64,000 bases of DNA from Corynespora cassiicola. Its lineage: Eukaryota; Ascomycota; Dothideomycetes; Pleosporales; Corynesporascaceae. The translations under genes were made by a program, and so were the position numbers. This document shows positions 34,595 to 45,171 of the stretch, one piece after another. The notes beneath the pieces were generated by a model, which saw only the letters and a program-made list of their open reading frames with translations, was not told the origin of the DNA and ran no database searches. The number at the start of each line of letters is the position of its first letter. The stretch's first letter is position 1. The stretch lies in the NCBI GenBank assembly GCA_022059125.1, contig JAEUWY010000006.1, positions 3,162,001 to 3,226,000 of the forward strand. The letters are read 5' to 3'.

Positions 34595-36657
34595 CTACTC
34601 GTAAGGCTCCATGACCCAGTTCTTCTCCACGTCAGCACAGAACCCGTTGTCCTCATTCGCAGTGGTATGGCACCAAGGCTTCAACGCCATCTCCTCGCGC
34701 ATGCACGCGGCAAATGCCAGCGACCATTTGTTGCGCGGGAACGTCGCGACGACGCTCGCAATCGTATCCGCGTGCACAAGGTGCGCATTCAAGCCCACAT
34801 TGTCTAGCGCATTGTGTCAGCTGGGGGGCATTGGGGTTCGCAGATGCGTGCATTGTGACCGGTGAAGGGCTGAGCGGCGGGGCACATGGGCAGAAGAATG
34901 GCATTGTGTGGGGTGAGGGAAGGAGGCTGAGTGTTTGCCAAATAGAAAAAAAGTAGGGGGGGCGGTGGGAGGGACGGGGAATAGTGGGAGCCTGGAGGGA
35001 CGCATGATGGGGCGTGGTCCTTCTTTGATCGATTGGGCTGGTGTGTGGTAGGTGCCTTGATCCTCAGGCACGCACCCGGCCGAGTCCATTCATGCGTGCC
35101 TCCCATTTCATCCTTTTGTCCTGTCGCCATCACCACCTCGCACAGGCCTGTAATCAACATGTCCTTTCGGACGCCAAGCCGCCATCCCAATCCGGCACTT
35201 CCCTCAAGCATGGCAATCGTCGAAAAAAGCATTACGGACTCGAGCGAGATCTGAGACATTTGTTTCTTCCTGGTTCGCTCGGGTGTTCGTCTTGCGGTGC
35301 CCAAGAGGTAATGCACAGCCTCCTTTTGCCAAGCGCTATTGCCTGCATGTGCTACCCGCTCCCGCGCGCGCCAGGGACCCGAAGTGCGCGCGGGAGTGAA
35401 GTCTTGGTGAAGTCTTGGGAAAAACCGCATGCAAGCTTCGCTGGGCGCTGGGGTAGAGTTGAGCAGGCGACCGAGGCCAAGCCACCGAGCCGTAATGGTA
35501 GACAGTGATTTGCGCTGGGATTGGGCTGGTTCGGGAATTACGATAGATTGTGTTCGGTGGAATGCCGGAGAAGTGGTGTTTTTTTTTTTTCTTTCCCTCT
35601 GACGTAGGATTCAATGTGGCATGGTAGCGGGTTGCGAAGCGCCTCGAGTGACCATTAATGGATGGGCGCTTGAAACAACTCGTTCGCTTCTTCGTGGCGG
35701 CGGCGAAGGTTTCGCTAGTACGTCGGTGTATTTCTCCATTTTGTCGTGCGTTTCGCTCGTGCGCATATTGGATTGCATGGCAGGGGCTGCCGATCTCGAG
35801 TACAGTTTTTGGGGGCTGACGGAGTGACGTTGTGGATGGCCATACAAGTCGTATAGGCAATGCGATGGTAGCTGGCCCAATTCGCCACGCAGCCGCAATG
35901 GCAGCTGAAGTGACACACCGCCAACGCTTGAGGTGGCGACTTCATGCTCATGGAGGAAGAAAGGAATTGAATGTACACAATGCAAGTCTTGTGCAATGCA
36001 GGATTCGGGCCAATGAAAGTGGAGACTTACCGAACACGGTAGACAGTTGGATGAGCTGTCCAAGGCTCGTAATCGTACCCGTGTCGCCCAGGTCTGCATG
36101 ACGAATGATGGCCTCAGCGATGGCCTCGGCCTGATCCTTTGGGGCTTCATTCTGGGTGAGAAACTTGAGGGCCTTGTACGCGCCGTAGAATTCGAACGAC
36201 ATTCGCGTGCCACTGAGATTAGTGTCAGATGTTCCAATATCGTGGAGAAGGCAGGTCAGAAAGTAGGTTTCAAGCATGGAGCTCATATGTGGAAAATGTG
36301 TGTTGACGATTGCCGCCCCTGGATCGATTAGCTCTCTGTGTGGTCATTGTGCGCACTTTGGAGTGGAGGCTTGAGGCAGGCATCTTTGTGTCTTTGCGCT
36401 TGGCAAGACAAAGGTAGAAAAGTCGGCATACCATAATAGTAGACGCGCATACTGTGATTGAAAGTCTTTTTAGGTAGTTCTTTCTTTGCATATTCATAAG
36501 TCTTCTTCACCAAGTCCGAGTCAGGTAATTGAATCTCGCCAACTGATGCCTTGGCTTGGACCTTCTTGTCAACATGGGCGAGGTTTTTCTCAAAGCTGCG
36601 GGGCACTGCAGTCCACCCGTTTGCTACAAGTTCCTGATTGCTGGTGCCGTCGGACAT
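34595..36657 (-). CDS. Cyanamide hydratase-like HD-domain protein with a 1.2 kb intron
   Basis: Metal-dependent HD-domain hydro-lyase related to fungal cyanamide hydratase and yeast DDI2/DDI3, which convert cyanamide to urea; the true substrate here is unknown. Exons on the complement: 36657-36432, 36318-36031 and 34803-34595, giving 240 residues, the normal family length. Family landmarks are VANGWTAVPRS at the N-terminus, FNHSMRVYYYG, the metal-binding LLHDIGT, IIRHADLGDTG and REEMALKPWCHTT. The first intron is 113 nt. The second (34804-36030, GTAAGTCTCC donor, GCGCTAG acceptor) is 1227 nt, yet the join gives the expected STVFG-DNVGLNAHL, so the boundaries look right. The intron contains only unconvincing open frames. 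Confidence 0.87.
34804..36030 (-). other. Unusually long intron of the cyanamide hydratase-like gene
   Basis: 1227 nt, more than ten times the window's typical intron. Its interior includes a T tract (35579-35590) and a 208-codon antisense-looking frame with no recognisable domain. The octamer CACAATGC (or its complement) recurs near the acceptor end (on the + strand at about 34810, 34852 and 34900) and again near the donor end. No terminal inverted repeats or target duplication could be established by eye. Confidence 0.5.
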
Positions 36658-39600
36658 TTTTTATTTAGAAATGTAGGGGGTGTGATACGCCAATTGCTGT
36701 TGGTGGCTTGGTGAATCCAAATTAGGAACGGGTGTTCCCGAATCCGAGGAACAACAAATATGTTTAGCAGCGGCCAGAAATGCTATTCTTGTTTTGAACT
36801 CGTTGTTGAGTCGATTCTTCAAGTGTGAAAATCCAATGCGCTGAGGGCTAAGCCCGTGCCGCAGCCAGTGTTCCTGGCTGTGGAAGCGTGGTGTCGGGTT
36901 CTGTTTTTGGGGGCGCGGACGGTGGATCTGGGGGCGTATATGCAGGTACGGTTTAGAGCAGAGACAAGATGCAGGAATAGATGTTTGGGGGTCAGGAGCG
37001 AAACACACGCCCTGTTCCCGTCTGTAGTCCAAACTCAATGCTGGTGGGTAGGTCCACGGCGGGCGGTTGATGCAGAATTATGAGTAGTAACCAGTGTCAA
37101 CGCGTGCTGGATGCTGGTATGTCAGATGTATTTGGTCGGCGACGACATATTTAAGTAAAGACTCTATCATTGATGCTGACGAACTAGATGGTGTCTTTGC
37201 TACAGAGGGCGTGCTTGTCACGGCCGTCTGGACTCGAGTGCGCGGTCTAGCTCAGTCACCCAACGTTTCGATGGAATAATAGCAACAGCAAAATCTGTAC
37301 AGGTTTCCATTTCGAGACAAATGACAGGTGCCGCAGGGCGTGGCCTAGCCATGTGTCGGAGCGGACCCCATCATCAGCATGTCTTCGTCAGGAATAATCA
37401 TCGGTCCTGTTTGTGACCTTCCCCGCTGCTTGGGAGCTTCGGAGGCAGACGTCATTTAGCGTCCACGTTGATTGGATAGGGATTGCCATTTGTTGCTTAA
37501 TAACCCAGCTGCCCGTTAGATGTTTCCCCACCACGACCGGATGATGGACGGGTGGTGAGTGATCTGCGTGTCAGCGGAAACAATTGCGGTGCATCAAAAA
37601 AGACAAGTTTAGCGGGCAAACGTGTGTGCAACATGAAACGGAAGCCGGCGGCTCCCAAATGGGATCCTGGAGTCAAGCGGACAGATGGGATGAGTGGGGC
37701 GGACGATGCGCTAGTGAAAATATGTGGTGATTTCAGGTGGGAGCGGCTGCGGAAATGGAAAAAAAGCATTCAAAACTTGAATGGAAGGCATATGCGGTGC
37801 AAGGGACGGGGAATTCCTAGCGAGGCGCGTCTTGTGCACACCAAGGCACCATGGTTCGTCAAGACGATCGATGCCAAGTACGCCGCATTTCCCTAACAAG
37901 TCTTCGTGATCTTGAGCGCAGCAAGCACTGCGGGATGATGACGAAAAAACAAGAATGATGCCTGGAGTGCGCCAGATGGGCATGCCCCGGAGGCGATGAT
38001 GGGGAGAGAGGATAATCCCGTGTGTTTAGGCAGCGAATCTTACAGCCGACGGGTGCTCGATGCAGCGGCTGTCTGTGTGGACGTTTGGGCGCCTAGAAGC
38101 GGCTGCTTAGAATCGCATGCAGCCTCCCTCGACAGTCAGCTCCAACGGCCAATCGGGGCTGTGCTGCAGGCTCGGGGCGCGGTAGTTGTTGTCGTGGGAC
38201 GAGGCGATGAACAAGTCGAGGAAAGTGGGCTCGCTCGCGCTCGCACTTGGTAGGCAAGACAATGGCAATCGAGGGCGACGGCTAGCGCGCAGTGGCCAGT
38301 TTGGCAGGCTTGTCGCGCGCTTGGCCCGGCCGCTATCGACGTCTTGCCTCCTCTTGTCCCGGCAGGGGGACGGGGATGATCTTCAGGAACTGGCTAGGTC
38401 TCGACTGGTCGAAGCGAGAGACGGCAAAGGACCAAAGGGTGAGGACTGGGAACCGCCGACGGCGAGTGGAGGAGGACAATCACGTTGAGGACACGGCGAG
38501 GCTGTGCAGCGGCAAAGGATATGGAGGCGACGGGGAGGCGACGAATGGCCACGACGCGGCCGCGTAGTCTGTGCTATGGGAAGGCTGGCAATCAGGACGG
38601 CGGGAGCTGAGGAGGGAAAAGTAGTCGACAAAGCGCATCGGCATCCCGATGGGCGGCCATGGCAGCACAACCAAGGAACAGGCGTGCAGGGCGTCGATGC
38701 TTCCCAGGACGAGGGCCTTGATGGGGCGAGTGCTTGGCCTCATCTCAGGGCGCGCGGGCGCGTGGGCGCGTGTGGGCGTATGTGGGCGGGCAGGACAGGA
38801 CTCATTCCGGGGACAGCGGCCTCTTCAGTGGGCTGGCTCCGGCCTCCTTTTATTCCCTCATGGCCAGGAAGAGGGGAATGAGGGCGCAACACATGGCTGC
38901 CACGGCGAGGGCAGCGGCCGGCCGGGCAGCAAGGCGCCTACGTGTACGCTTGGCGAGGCTCGCGGCAGAAGCAACGAGGGACGGGCAGACAGGAAAAAAC
39001 GAAGCAGCAGTAGTACAACCGTGGTCGCTAAACCGGTCGCGGCCTGATGTGGATGGAGATGAAACGCCAGCAGGCCGGCATGGTTTCGAGCAGGGGAGGC
39101 GAGGGGAGGCGAGGGGAGGTTAGGGGAGGCTAGGGCCAAAGCGACTGGCGCCGCTGCTCCCAGCACACCCATGCGGCCAAGCGAGGCGCCAGGCCCGATC
39201 CGGCCTAGCATCGGGGCTGTGTATGTACGCCCGCTCTTCTACACTCCAGGCCTGCTTTCAACGCGGCCCTCCCCCGGCCCAAACAGTCGACGGCTTTGAG
39301 CTTGTTATCCCTTGGAAGCTCGCCTCAACTCTCCTGCATGCGCCTTCACACTCTTGCTGCTTCTCATATTTGCCTGCCTGGCGCCTTCCCCTCCCCCGGC
39401 GTGCATCCAAACCACCCTCCACCCTCGATGATGCTCAGAGTGCAACACTGCCACACTGAGACCGCTTCACCGTCATAGACTGCGCCCTCGACACCCTTCA
39501 GCTTCGGCGAGCCCTAGACCGCTTCCCACTTCGCCTTCCCGAGGCCCGCCCGACTACGCGATTCGACCAGGTGAGCTTTGTTCTGCCCATTATGCCTTTG

Positions 39601-40085
39601 CCGCTTTCATGTGCTGCTCTCCCACCCACCACTCGACCAGACAGACTCCCACCCGCCATACGCGTTCGTGGCTGTGCGCGACTGTTTTTTTTTTCGAGCC
39701 CCGACCCGTTCGCTCTCAATTCACCGCACCACGTCGTCCTCCACGCGCCAGTCGCCCGTGGATGCCCCTACTGACCCGTGGTTTGCTCCAGCCTCCCCCA
39801 GCGGATAATTTGCCCCAGTGCCGCCTACTACGGCTTGGACTCTACGCAATCAATCCCACCAACACGACCGGCGCCGCTTGCTCTGAGCTAGAGTGCTCAG
39901 CCTCGCAGTCTGCCTCAGGAACCATCACCACCACCACCCTTATTATTCACTTGCATTCCCGCATGCCGCACTACCGCTCACACGCCTGAGCGCATTCTTC
40001 ATCCATCGCTTGGCCCCATTGCACAGCCCGTTTGTCCTCCTGCCGCCCCCGATCAAGCGCCCCGTACCCCCACAAGGCTCTCAGC
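36658..40085. other. 3.4 kb gene-free leader/promoter region upstream of the calcium ATPase
   Basis: The longest gap in the window apart from the gene-poor left part. It is GC-rich from about 38000 to 39200 and strongly pyrimidine-rich from 39200 to 40085, as in long 5' leaders. A good donor (CAGGTGAGC at about 39569) suggests a 5'-UTR intron ending near the CTCAG just before the ATG at 40086. Open frames up to 132 codons are present but have no domain resemblance and overlap on both strands. Confidence 0.5.
39091..39130 (+). repeat. Decamer tandem repeat, unit GAGGGGAGGC, four copies
   Basis: Four consecutive 10-bp units with slight variation in the first and last bases. Each holds AGGGG (the core of stress-response elements) and GAGGC. 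It lies about 960-1000 bp upstream of the calcium ATPase start. Confidence 0.75.
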
Positions 40086-43000
40086 ATGGCTGACGCTGAG
40101 ATGCGCAGCTCCTCCCCTCCAGCGGGCCCGGGCCGTCGGCAGCGCGCACCTACTATTACCATCGACACGTCGGCTGTCAACACAAACGGTGCCAACCCAG
40201 GAGACTCCGTTGCCATAGGAGACATGCAAGACACGCAAACATCACAGAGTCGTGACGACAACACGGACGTCTCGCCCACCCAGCCGAGACAGCCTCCAGC
40301 CGAATTACGCCCTACCAATTCCTTTGAGAGCAGCGGCAGCCGTCCCATATCCCCCCATAATGTCTCTTCACCAACATCCAATGCCCCAAACACCCAAAAC
40401 TTCCTCTCGGTTCCAGGAGCCAGGTCACGAGGCAACTCGTTAGATTCCACTCCGGAGAATGGAGGTTCGGCATCTACTGGCACCTACATTGCTTCATCCA
40501 ACGGTGAGACCCTGCGAGGGGATCACCAGCCTAATGAGATACTAAATGATAAAGATGCCCTGCGTCCTGACCCTGGCACAGAGGCCGAGTTTGAGGTGGA
40601 GGACAACAAGTTTGCTTTCTCGCCCGGTCAGCTGGGCAAGCTATACAACCCGAAAAGCTTAGGTGCCTTTCACGCATTGGGTGGCTTAGATGGTCTCGAA
40701 AAGGGCCTACGAACAGACCGAAAGGCTGGCCTCAGCGTAGACGAACAGTATTACACCGATCAAGTAACCTTTGAGGACGCTACCATCCCCCATGCCACCG
40801 AGGCCCCGTCCAAGTCGCCGCCTGATGCCCACCTCGGTCGCAGCGACTCTCCCCCACAGCCGTCCAACGGCTCAGACGCCTTTGCCGACCGAAAACGAGT
40901 CTTTAGCGATAACCGACTGCCTCAGCGAAAAGCCAAGAGCATCCTCCAGCTTGCCTGGATGGCCTACAACGACAAAGTCCTTATTCTTCTTACTTGCGCT
41001 GCTGTCATCTCACTTGCCCTAGGATTGTATCAGACATTTGGTGTAGCACACGAACCCGGAGAGCCCAAAGTCGAATGGATTGAAGGCGTGGCCATCATTG
41101 TTGCCATTGTCATTGTCGTCGTCGTCGGAGCTCTCAATGACTGGAAAAAGGAACGCCAATTCGTCAAACTCAACCGGAAAAAGGACGACCGCATGATCAA
41201 GGTCGTCCGGTCAGGCAAAGTCCAGGAAATCTCGGTTTATGATGTTCTCGTCGGCGACATCGTAAATCTGGAGCCTGGTGACATGGTGCCTGTAGACGGT
41301 ATCCTAGTCCAAGGCCATGGGCTCAAGTGCGACGAATCTTCGGCCACTGGAGAATCGGATCTGCTCAAGAAGACTGGTGGTGACGAGGTCTTCAAGGCCA
41401 TGGAAAGCAACCTACCCCTCAAAAAGATGGATCCCTTCATTCTTTCCGGCGCCAAGGTCAACGAAGGTGTGGGCACTTTCATGGTTACTGCTACCGGTAT
41501 CCACTCCAGTTACGGCAAGACGTTGATGGCTCTGCAAGAGGAGAGCGAAGTCACTCCGTTGCAGTCCAAGCTCAATGTGCTGGCCGAGTACATTGCAAAG
41601 CTTGGTGGTGCATCTGCTCTCCTGCTTTTTGTCGTCCTCTTCATCGAGTTTTTGGCCGGTCTCCGTAATAGCGATGCTAGCCCTGCCGAAAAGGGACAGA
41701 ACTTCCTCAACATTCTCATCGTCGCCATCACAGTCGTCGTTGTGGCCGTACCCGAAGGACTTCCATTGGCCGTCACCCTTGCATTATCGTTCGCTACCAA
41801 TCGCATGCTCAAGGACAACAACCTGGTGCGACTGCTACGATCTTGTGAAACCATGGGCAACGCTACCACCATCTGTTCCGACAAGACTGGTACCCTCACA
41901 CAGAACAAGATGACAGTGGTCTCTGGCTCTCTCGGAACCGCTCTCCGTTTTGGCGATAAGAAAGTCAAGAACTCTGGTTCAGCATTGGACGACGGGGCCA
42001 AGGGAAAGCAGATTGTCGAGTCGCCAGTGGACAACACTGATGATGTATCAGCCTCTGAATTCGTGTCCACCATCAACAGCGAGGCCAAGGATCTGCTCAA
42101 GGACTCAATTATCCTCAATTCCACCGCCTTCGAATCCGACAGCAACGGCAACGATCCCTTCATTGGCTCCAAGACTGAGACCGCTCTCCTTGGTTTTGCC
42201 CGCACATACCTCGGCATGGGCCCCCTAGCTACAGAACGCTCCAATGCTACAATCGTCCAGGTCATTCCCTTCGACTCAGCTATCAAGTGCTCTGCTGTCG
42301 TGGCCAAGCTGGACGACGGCCGGTACCGCTTGTACGTGAAGGGAGCTTCGGAAATCCTTCTCGACAAGTGCGAGTTGATCGTGTCCGATGCCACCAAGGA
42401 TATAATTGTGTCTTCCCTCACCTCCGATAACCGTGAGACTCTTGAGCAAATCATCACCACCTATGCCTCCCGCTCTCTCCGCACGATTGGACTCGTTTAC
42501 CGCGATTTCGAGAGTTGGCCGCCAAAGGATTCACGCAAGAACGAAGACGACCCCAGCCTCGCTGTTTTCGAGGACATCTTCAAGAAGATGACCTTCCTCG
42601 CTGTCGTTGGTATCCAGGATCCCCTCCGAGATGGGGTCCGAGAAGCCGTTCAGGACTGTCAGAACGCCGGCGTATACGTGCGAATGGTTACTGGTGACAA
42701 TGTCATGACTGCCAAGGCCATTGCTGATGATTGCGGTATACTTGTCCCTGGCGGCGTTGTCATGGAGGGACCGACCTTCAGGAAACTTTCCAAGAGGGAC
42801 ATGGATGCCATCATTCCCAAGCTCTGTGTCCTCGCGCGCTCCAGTCCGGAGGACAAACGCAAGCTAGTCAAACGCCTGAAAGAACTGGGAGAGACGGTTG
42901 CTGTCACTGGAGACGGAACCAACGATGCTCCCGCTTTGAAGACTGCCGACGTTGGTTTTTCCATGGGTATTGCTGGTACTGAAGTCGCCAAGGAAGCTTC

Positions 43001-44324
43001 TGCTATCATTTTGATGGACGACAATTTTGCTTCGATTGTCAAGGCATTGCTTTGGGGCCGAGCCGTCAACGACGCTGTCAAGAAGTTCTTGCAGTTCCAG
43101 ATTACCGTCAACATCACCGCCGTTTTGCTGACTTTTGTGTCCGCCGTTAGCAGCGACGAGCAAGAGTCCGTACTCACTGCCGTTCAGCTTCTCTGGGTCA
43201 ACCTCATTATGGATACCTTTGCTGCTCTTGCTCTCGCAACCGATCCTCCAACCCGCGGTCTGCTGGACCGAAAGCCTGATCCCAAGTCTGCCCCTCTGAT
43301 TACTCTGCGAATGTGGAAAATGATAATCGGTCAGTCGATTTACCAGCTGGTCGTTACGTTCATCTTGTACTTTGGAGGCGAGAAGATTCTCTCATATGAA
43401 AGCCAGTATGAGAAAGACCGCATGCCTACCCTGGTTTTCAACACCTTTGTCTGGATGCAGATTTTCAACGCACTCAACAATCGCCGCCTGGACAACCGCT
43501 TCAACGTTTTCGAGGGCATTCACAAGAACATTTATTTCATCGTAATACTCTTGATCATGATTGCGGGCCAGACTATGATTGTTTTTGTGGGTGGTGAGGC
43601 ATTCAAGGTCAAGCCTATCAATGGCGCACAGTGGGGCTACTCCATTGTCCTTGGTGCTCTTTCTTTGGTAGTCGGTGTGATCATTCGTCTCATTCCCGAT
43701 GAGCTCATCCGGCGTTGTGTCCCCTCCTTTATGAGGAGGAAACCGACACCCGAGCTTGTCGTCTCTGACGAATATCAATGGAACCAGAATCTTCTTGATA
43801 TCCGCGAGGAGCTTGCTTTCATCAAGCGCGTTCGCGGTGGGCGCCTCAGCAACCTCAAGTTCAAGGTCCGAAATCCAAAGGAATTATTCACTAGGTCGCG
43901 ATCTAGCTACTCCCTGCCTAGTACTCCCACCAACGGTGCTACCGATGCAGAGGGTTCCCCTGCACCACCTACTCCAAACAGTCGTCGCCGTGGAAGGTCG
44001 AGGTCAAACTCGGCCCTTGGCCCTGCTACTGTCATGGCAGGTATTGTGGCGGGTAGTGTAGCGGGGTGGTCGCCTATTGACAGGACTGGCGGTGACAACG
44101 ACTCTCTCAAATTTTCTCGCGCCCGCAGCAAGTCAGACCTGGAAGCACAAGACGGCATCGAGGTTCATCCCGACACGAAGTCTAGCGACCCCATTCTTGC
44201 CCCCGATCCTAACGAATATCGCGGCCCGCCTAGCCAGAACCAAGATACCACGCCCAACTTTGTGGTTGGGCCGTTTGCGGGAGATCCCAAGTTGGACGAC
44301 AAACCCAAGCCATCGGACTCTTAA
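40086..44324 (+). CDS. PMC1: Plasma-membrane/vacuolar-type Ca2+-transporting P-type ATPase (PMC1/PMCA family)
   Basis: P2B-type ATPase that pumps Ca2+ out of the cytosol, in fungi usually into the vacuole. Intronless, 1412 residues from ATG 40086; the frame continues 18 codons upstream without an ATG. The N-terminal 280 residues are disordered Ser/Pro-rich cytosol. Signatures in order: the actuator motif TGES (about 421), PEGLPLAVTLALSF in M4, the phosphorylation motif DKTGTLTQNK with Asp599, KGASE in the nucleotide domain, and GDGTNDAPAL near 942. M5-M6 contains VNITAVLLTF and WVNLIMDTFAALALATDPP, the Asn/Asp calcium site of PMCA pumps. The C-terminal tail (about 1190 onward) is Ser/Arg-rich with RGRSRSNS, a potential phosphorylation region; a calmodulin site is not obvious. 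Slightly longer than yeast Pmc1. Confidence 0.95.
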   Translation: MADAEMRSSSPPAGPGRRQRAPTITIDTSAVNTNGANPGDSVAIGDMQDTQTSQSRDDNTDVSPTQPRQPPAELRPTNSFESSGSRPISPHNVSSPTSNAPNTQNFLSVPGARSRGNSLDSTPENGGSASTGTYIASSNGETLRGDHQPNEILNDKDALRPDPGTEAEFEVEDNKFAFSPGQLGKLYNPKSLGAFHALGGLDGLEKGLRTDRKAGLSVDEQYYTDQVTFEDATIPHATEAPSKSPPDAHLGRSDSPPQPSNGSDAFADRKRVFSDNRLPQRKAKSILQLAWMAYNDKVLILLTCAAVISLALGLYQTFGVAHEPGEPKVEWIEGVAIIVAIVIVVVVGALNDWKKERQFVKLNRKKDDRMIKVVRSGKVQEISVYDVLVGDIVNLEPGDMVPVDGILVQGHGLKCDESSATGESDLLKKTGGDEVFKAMESNLPLKKMDPFILSGAKVNEGVGTFMVTATGIHSSYGKTLMALQEESEVTPLQSKLNVLAEYIAKLGGASALLLFVVLFIEFLAGLRNSDASPAEKGQNFLNILIVAITVVVVAVPEGLPLAVTLALSFATNRMLKDNNLVRLLRSCETMGNATTICSDKTGTLTQNKMTVVSGSLGTALRFGDKKVKNSGSALDDGAKGKQIVESPVDNTDDVSASEFVSTINSEAKDLLKDSIILNSTAFESDSNGNDPFIGSKTETALLGFARTYLGMGPLATERSNATIVQVIPFDSAIKCSAVVAKLDDGRYRLYVKGASEILLDKCELIVSDATKDIIVSSLTSDNRETLEQIITTYASRSLRTIGLVYRDFESWPPKDSRKNEDDPSLAVFEDIFKKMTFLAVVGIQDPLRDGVREAVQDCQNAGVYVRMVTGDNVMTAKAIADDCGILVPGGVVMEGPTFRKLSKRDMDAIIPKLCVLARSSPEDKRKLVKRLKELGETVAVTGDGTNDAPALKTADVGFSMGIAGTEVAKEASAIILMDDNFASIVKALLWGRAVNDAVKKFLQFQITVNITAVLLTFVSAVSSDEQESVLTAVQLLWVNLIMDTFAALALATDPPTRGLLDRKPDPKSAPLITLRMWKMIIGQSIYQLVVTFILYFGGEKILSYESQYEKDRMPTLVFNTFVWMQIFNALNNRRLDNRFNVFEGIHKNIYFIVILLIMIAGQTMIVFVGGEAFKVKPINGAQWGYSIVLGALSLVVGVIIRLIPDELIRRCVPSFMRRKPTPELVVSDEYQWNQNLLDIREELAFIKRVRGGRLSNLKFKVRNPKELFTRSRSSYSLPSTPTNGATDAEGSPAPPTPNSRRRGRSRSNSALGPATVMAGIVAGSVAGWSPIDRTGGDNDSLKFSRARSKSDLEAQDGIEVHPDTKSSDPILAPDPNEYRGPPSQNQDTTPNFVVGPFAGDPKLDDKPKPSDS

Positions 44325-45171
44325 GGCCATGAAACTTTTCCTTTTCAACCTTGCATCATCAACCGATACCCCATCGATCTAATTCTCTGTCATTAAAGGC
44401 AGACGACGATTGCCTTTCGTTACACTTGGCTCTGTAGAATCTCATAATCTTGCCTTCAGTCTCTCTCTTCTTATCCTTTTGTTCACCTCTCTTGCAAACA
44501 TTGAGGCATTGCACGGCGTAGGCAGGAGTTCAACAGCAATAAGCTGGCTTAAATGCCAATCTGGAACGGATGGTGGCTTTTTTCTTTCTCTTCGATCGAA
44601 ACAAACAAGTTAATACAAATTTTTTTATGGGTAGTATGTACAGCTTAACTACACCATACGAATACTGCCTGTCTGTCTGTTCTTGTGGGACTTGTGCTGT
44701 CTACCAACATGGTTAATCGGTTTTCTTTGATGAGTTGGCGGTGGGGGGGGGAGAATGACCCGCTCGTTTCTTGTTTTTTTTCTTTTCCTTTTTGTATTAT
44801 TGAACAAGGTTTGAGCGTGGGTTGGAAGATGGGGCGTGTTGGATAATCATTTCTCTGTTGCTCCCCGGCTTTTGGATGCAAAAGTGGGAATGTGGGTTGG
44901 GCAGGACGGGGATAGATAGAAGGAAAGGCTGTGATGATAGTTTGATAAGGGTTATCAGGTAAAGTCAAGAATGAAGAATCTCAAAAACTTGTGTACGTTA
45001 TGCTCGAGCGATCCTGCGGAAATGGCCAAACTAAGGGAACAATTACTGATAGCATCCCCTCCCCTATGCTCATTCCAGCTGTGAGCGCCCGCCAAAGGCC
45101 ATGCACAGATCGTCTTCATCGGGTGTGCCCCAAATGCACACCAACTGACTTGAACGAATCCACGATCCACC
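44325..45171. other. Intergenic region, 0.85 kb
   Basis: 3' flank of the calcium ATPase with T-rich tracts, then presumed promoter of the decayed phosphotransferase. No gene seen. Confidence 0.55.

Noticed and set aside
34804..35430. A possible gene nested in the 1.2 kb intron (208 codons, minus strand)
   Set aside because: No domain, no signal, mixed low-complexity sequence, and it runs on from the intron's acceptor end; kept only as an intron oddity.
38100..39210. Several overlapping 90-130 codon frames in the GC-rich leader of the calcium ATPase
   Set aside because: Both strands open at once, low-complexity Ala/Arg/Gly content, no splice logic or domain.
41510..42460. A 316-codon minus-strand frame inside the calcium ATPase gene
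   Set aside because: Antisense shadow of the conserved P-type ATPase core; Ser/Arg-rich without domain.
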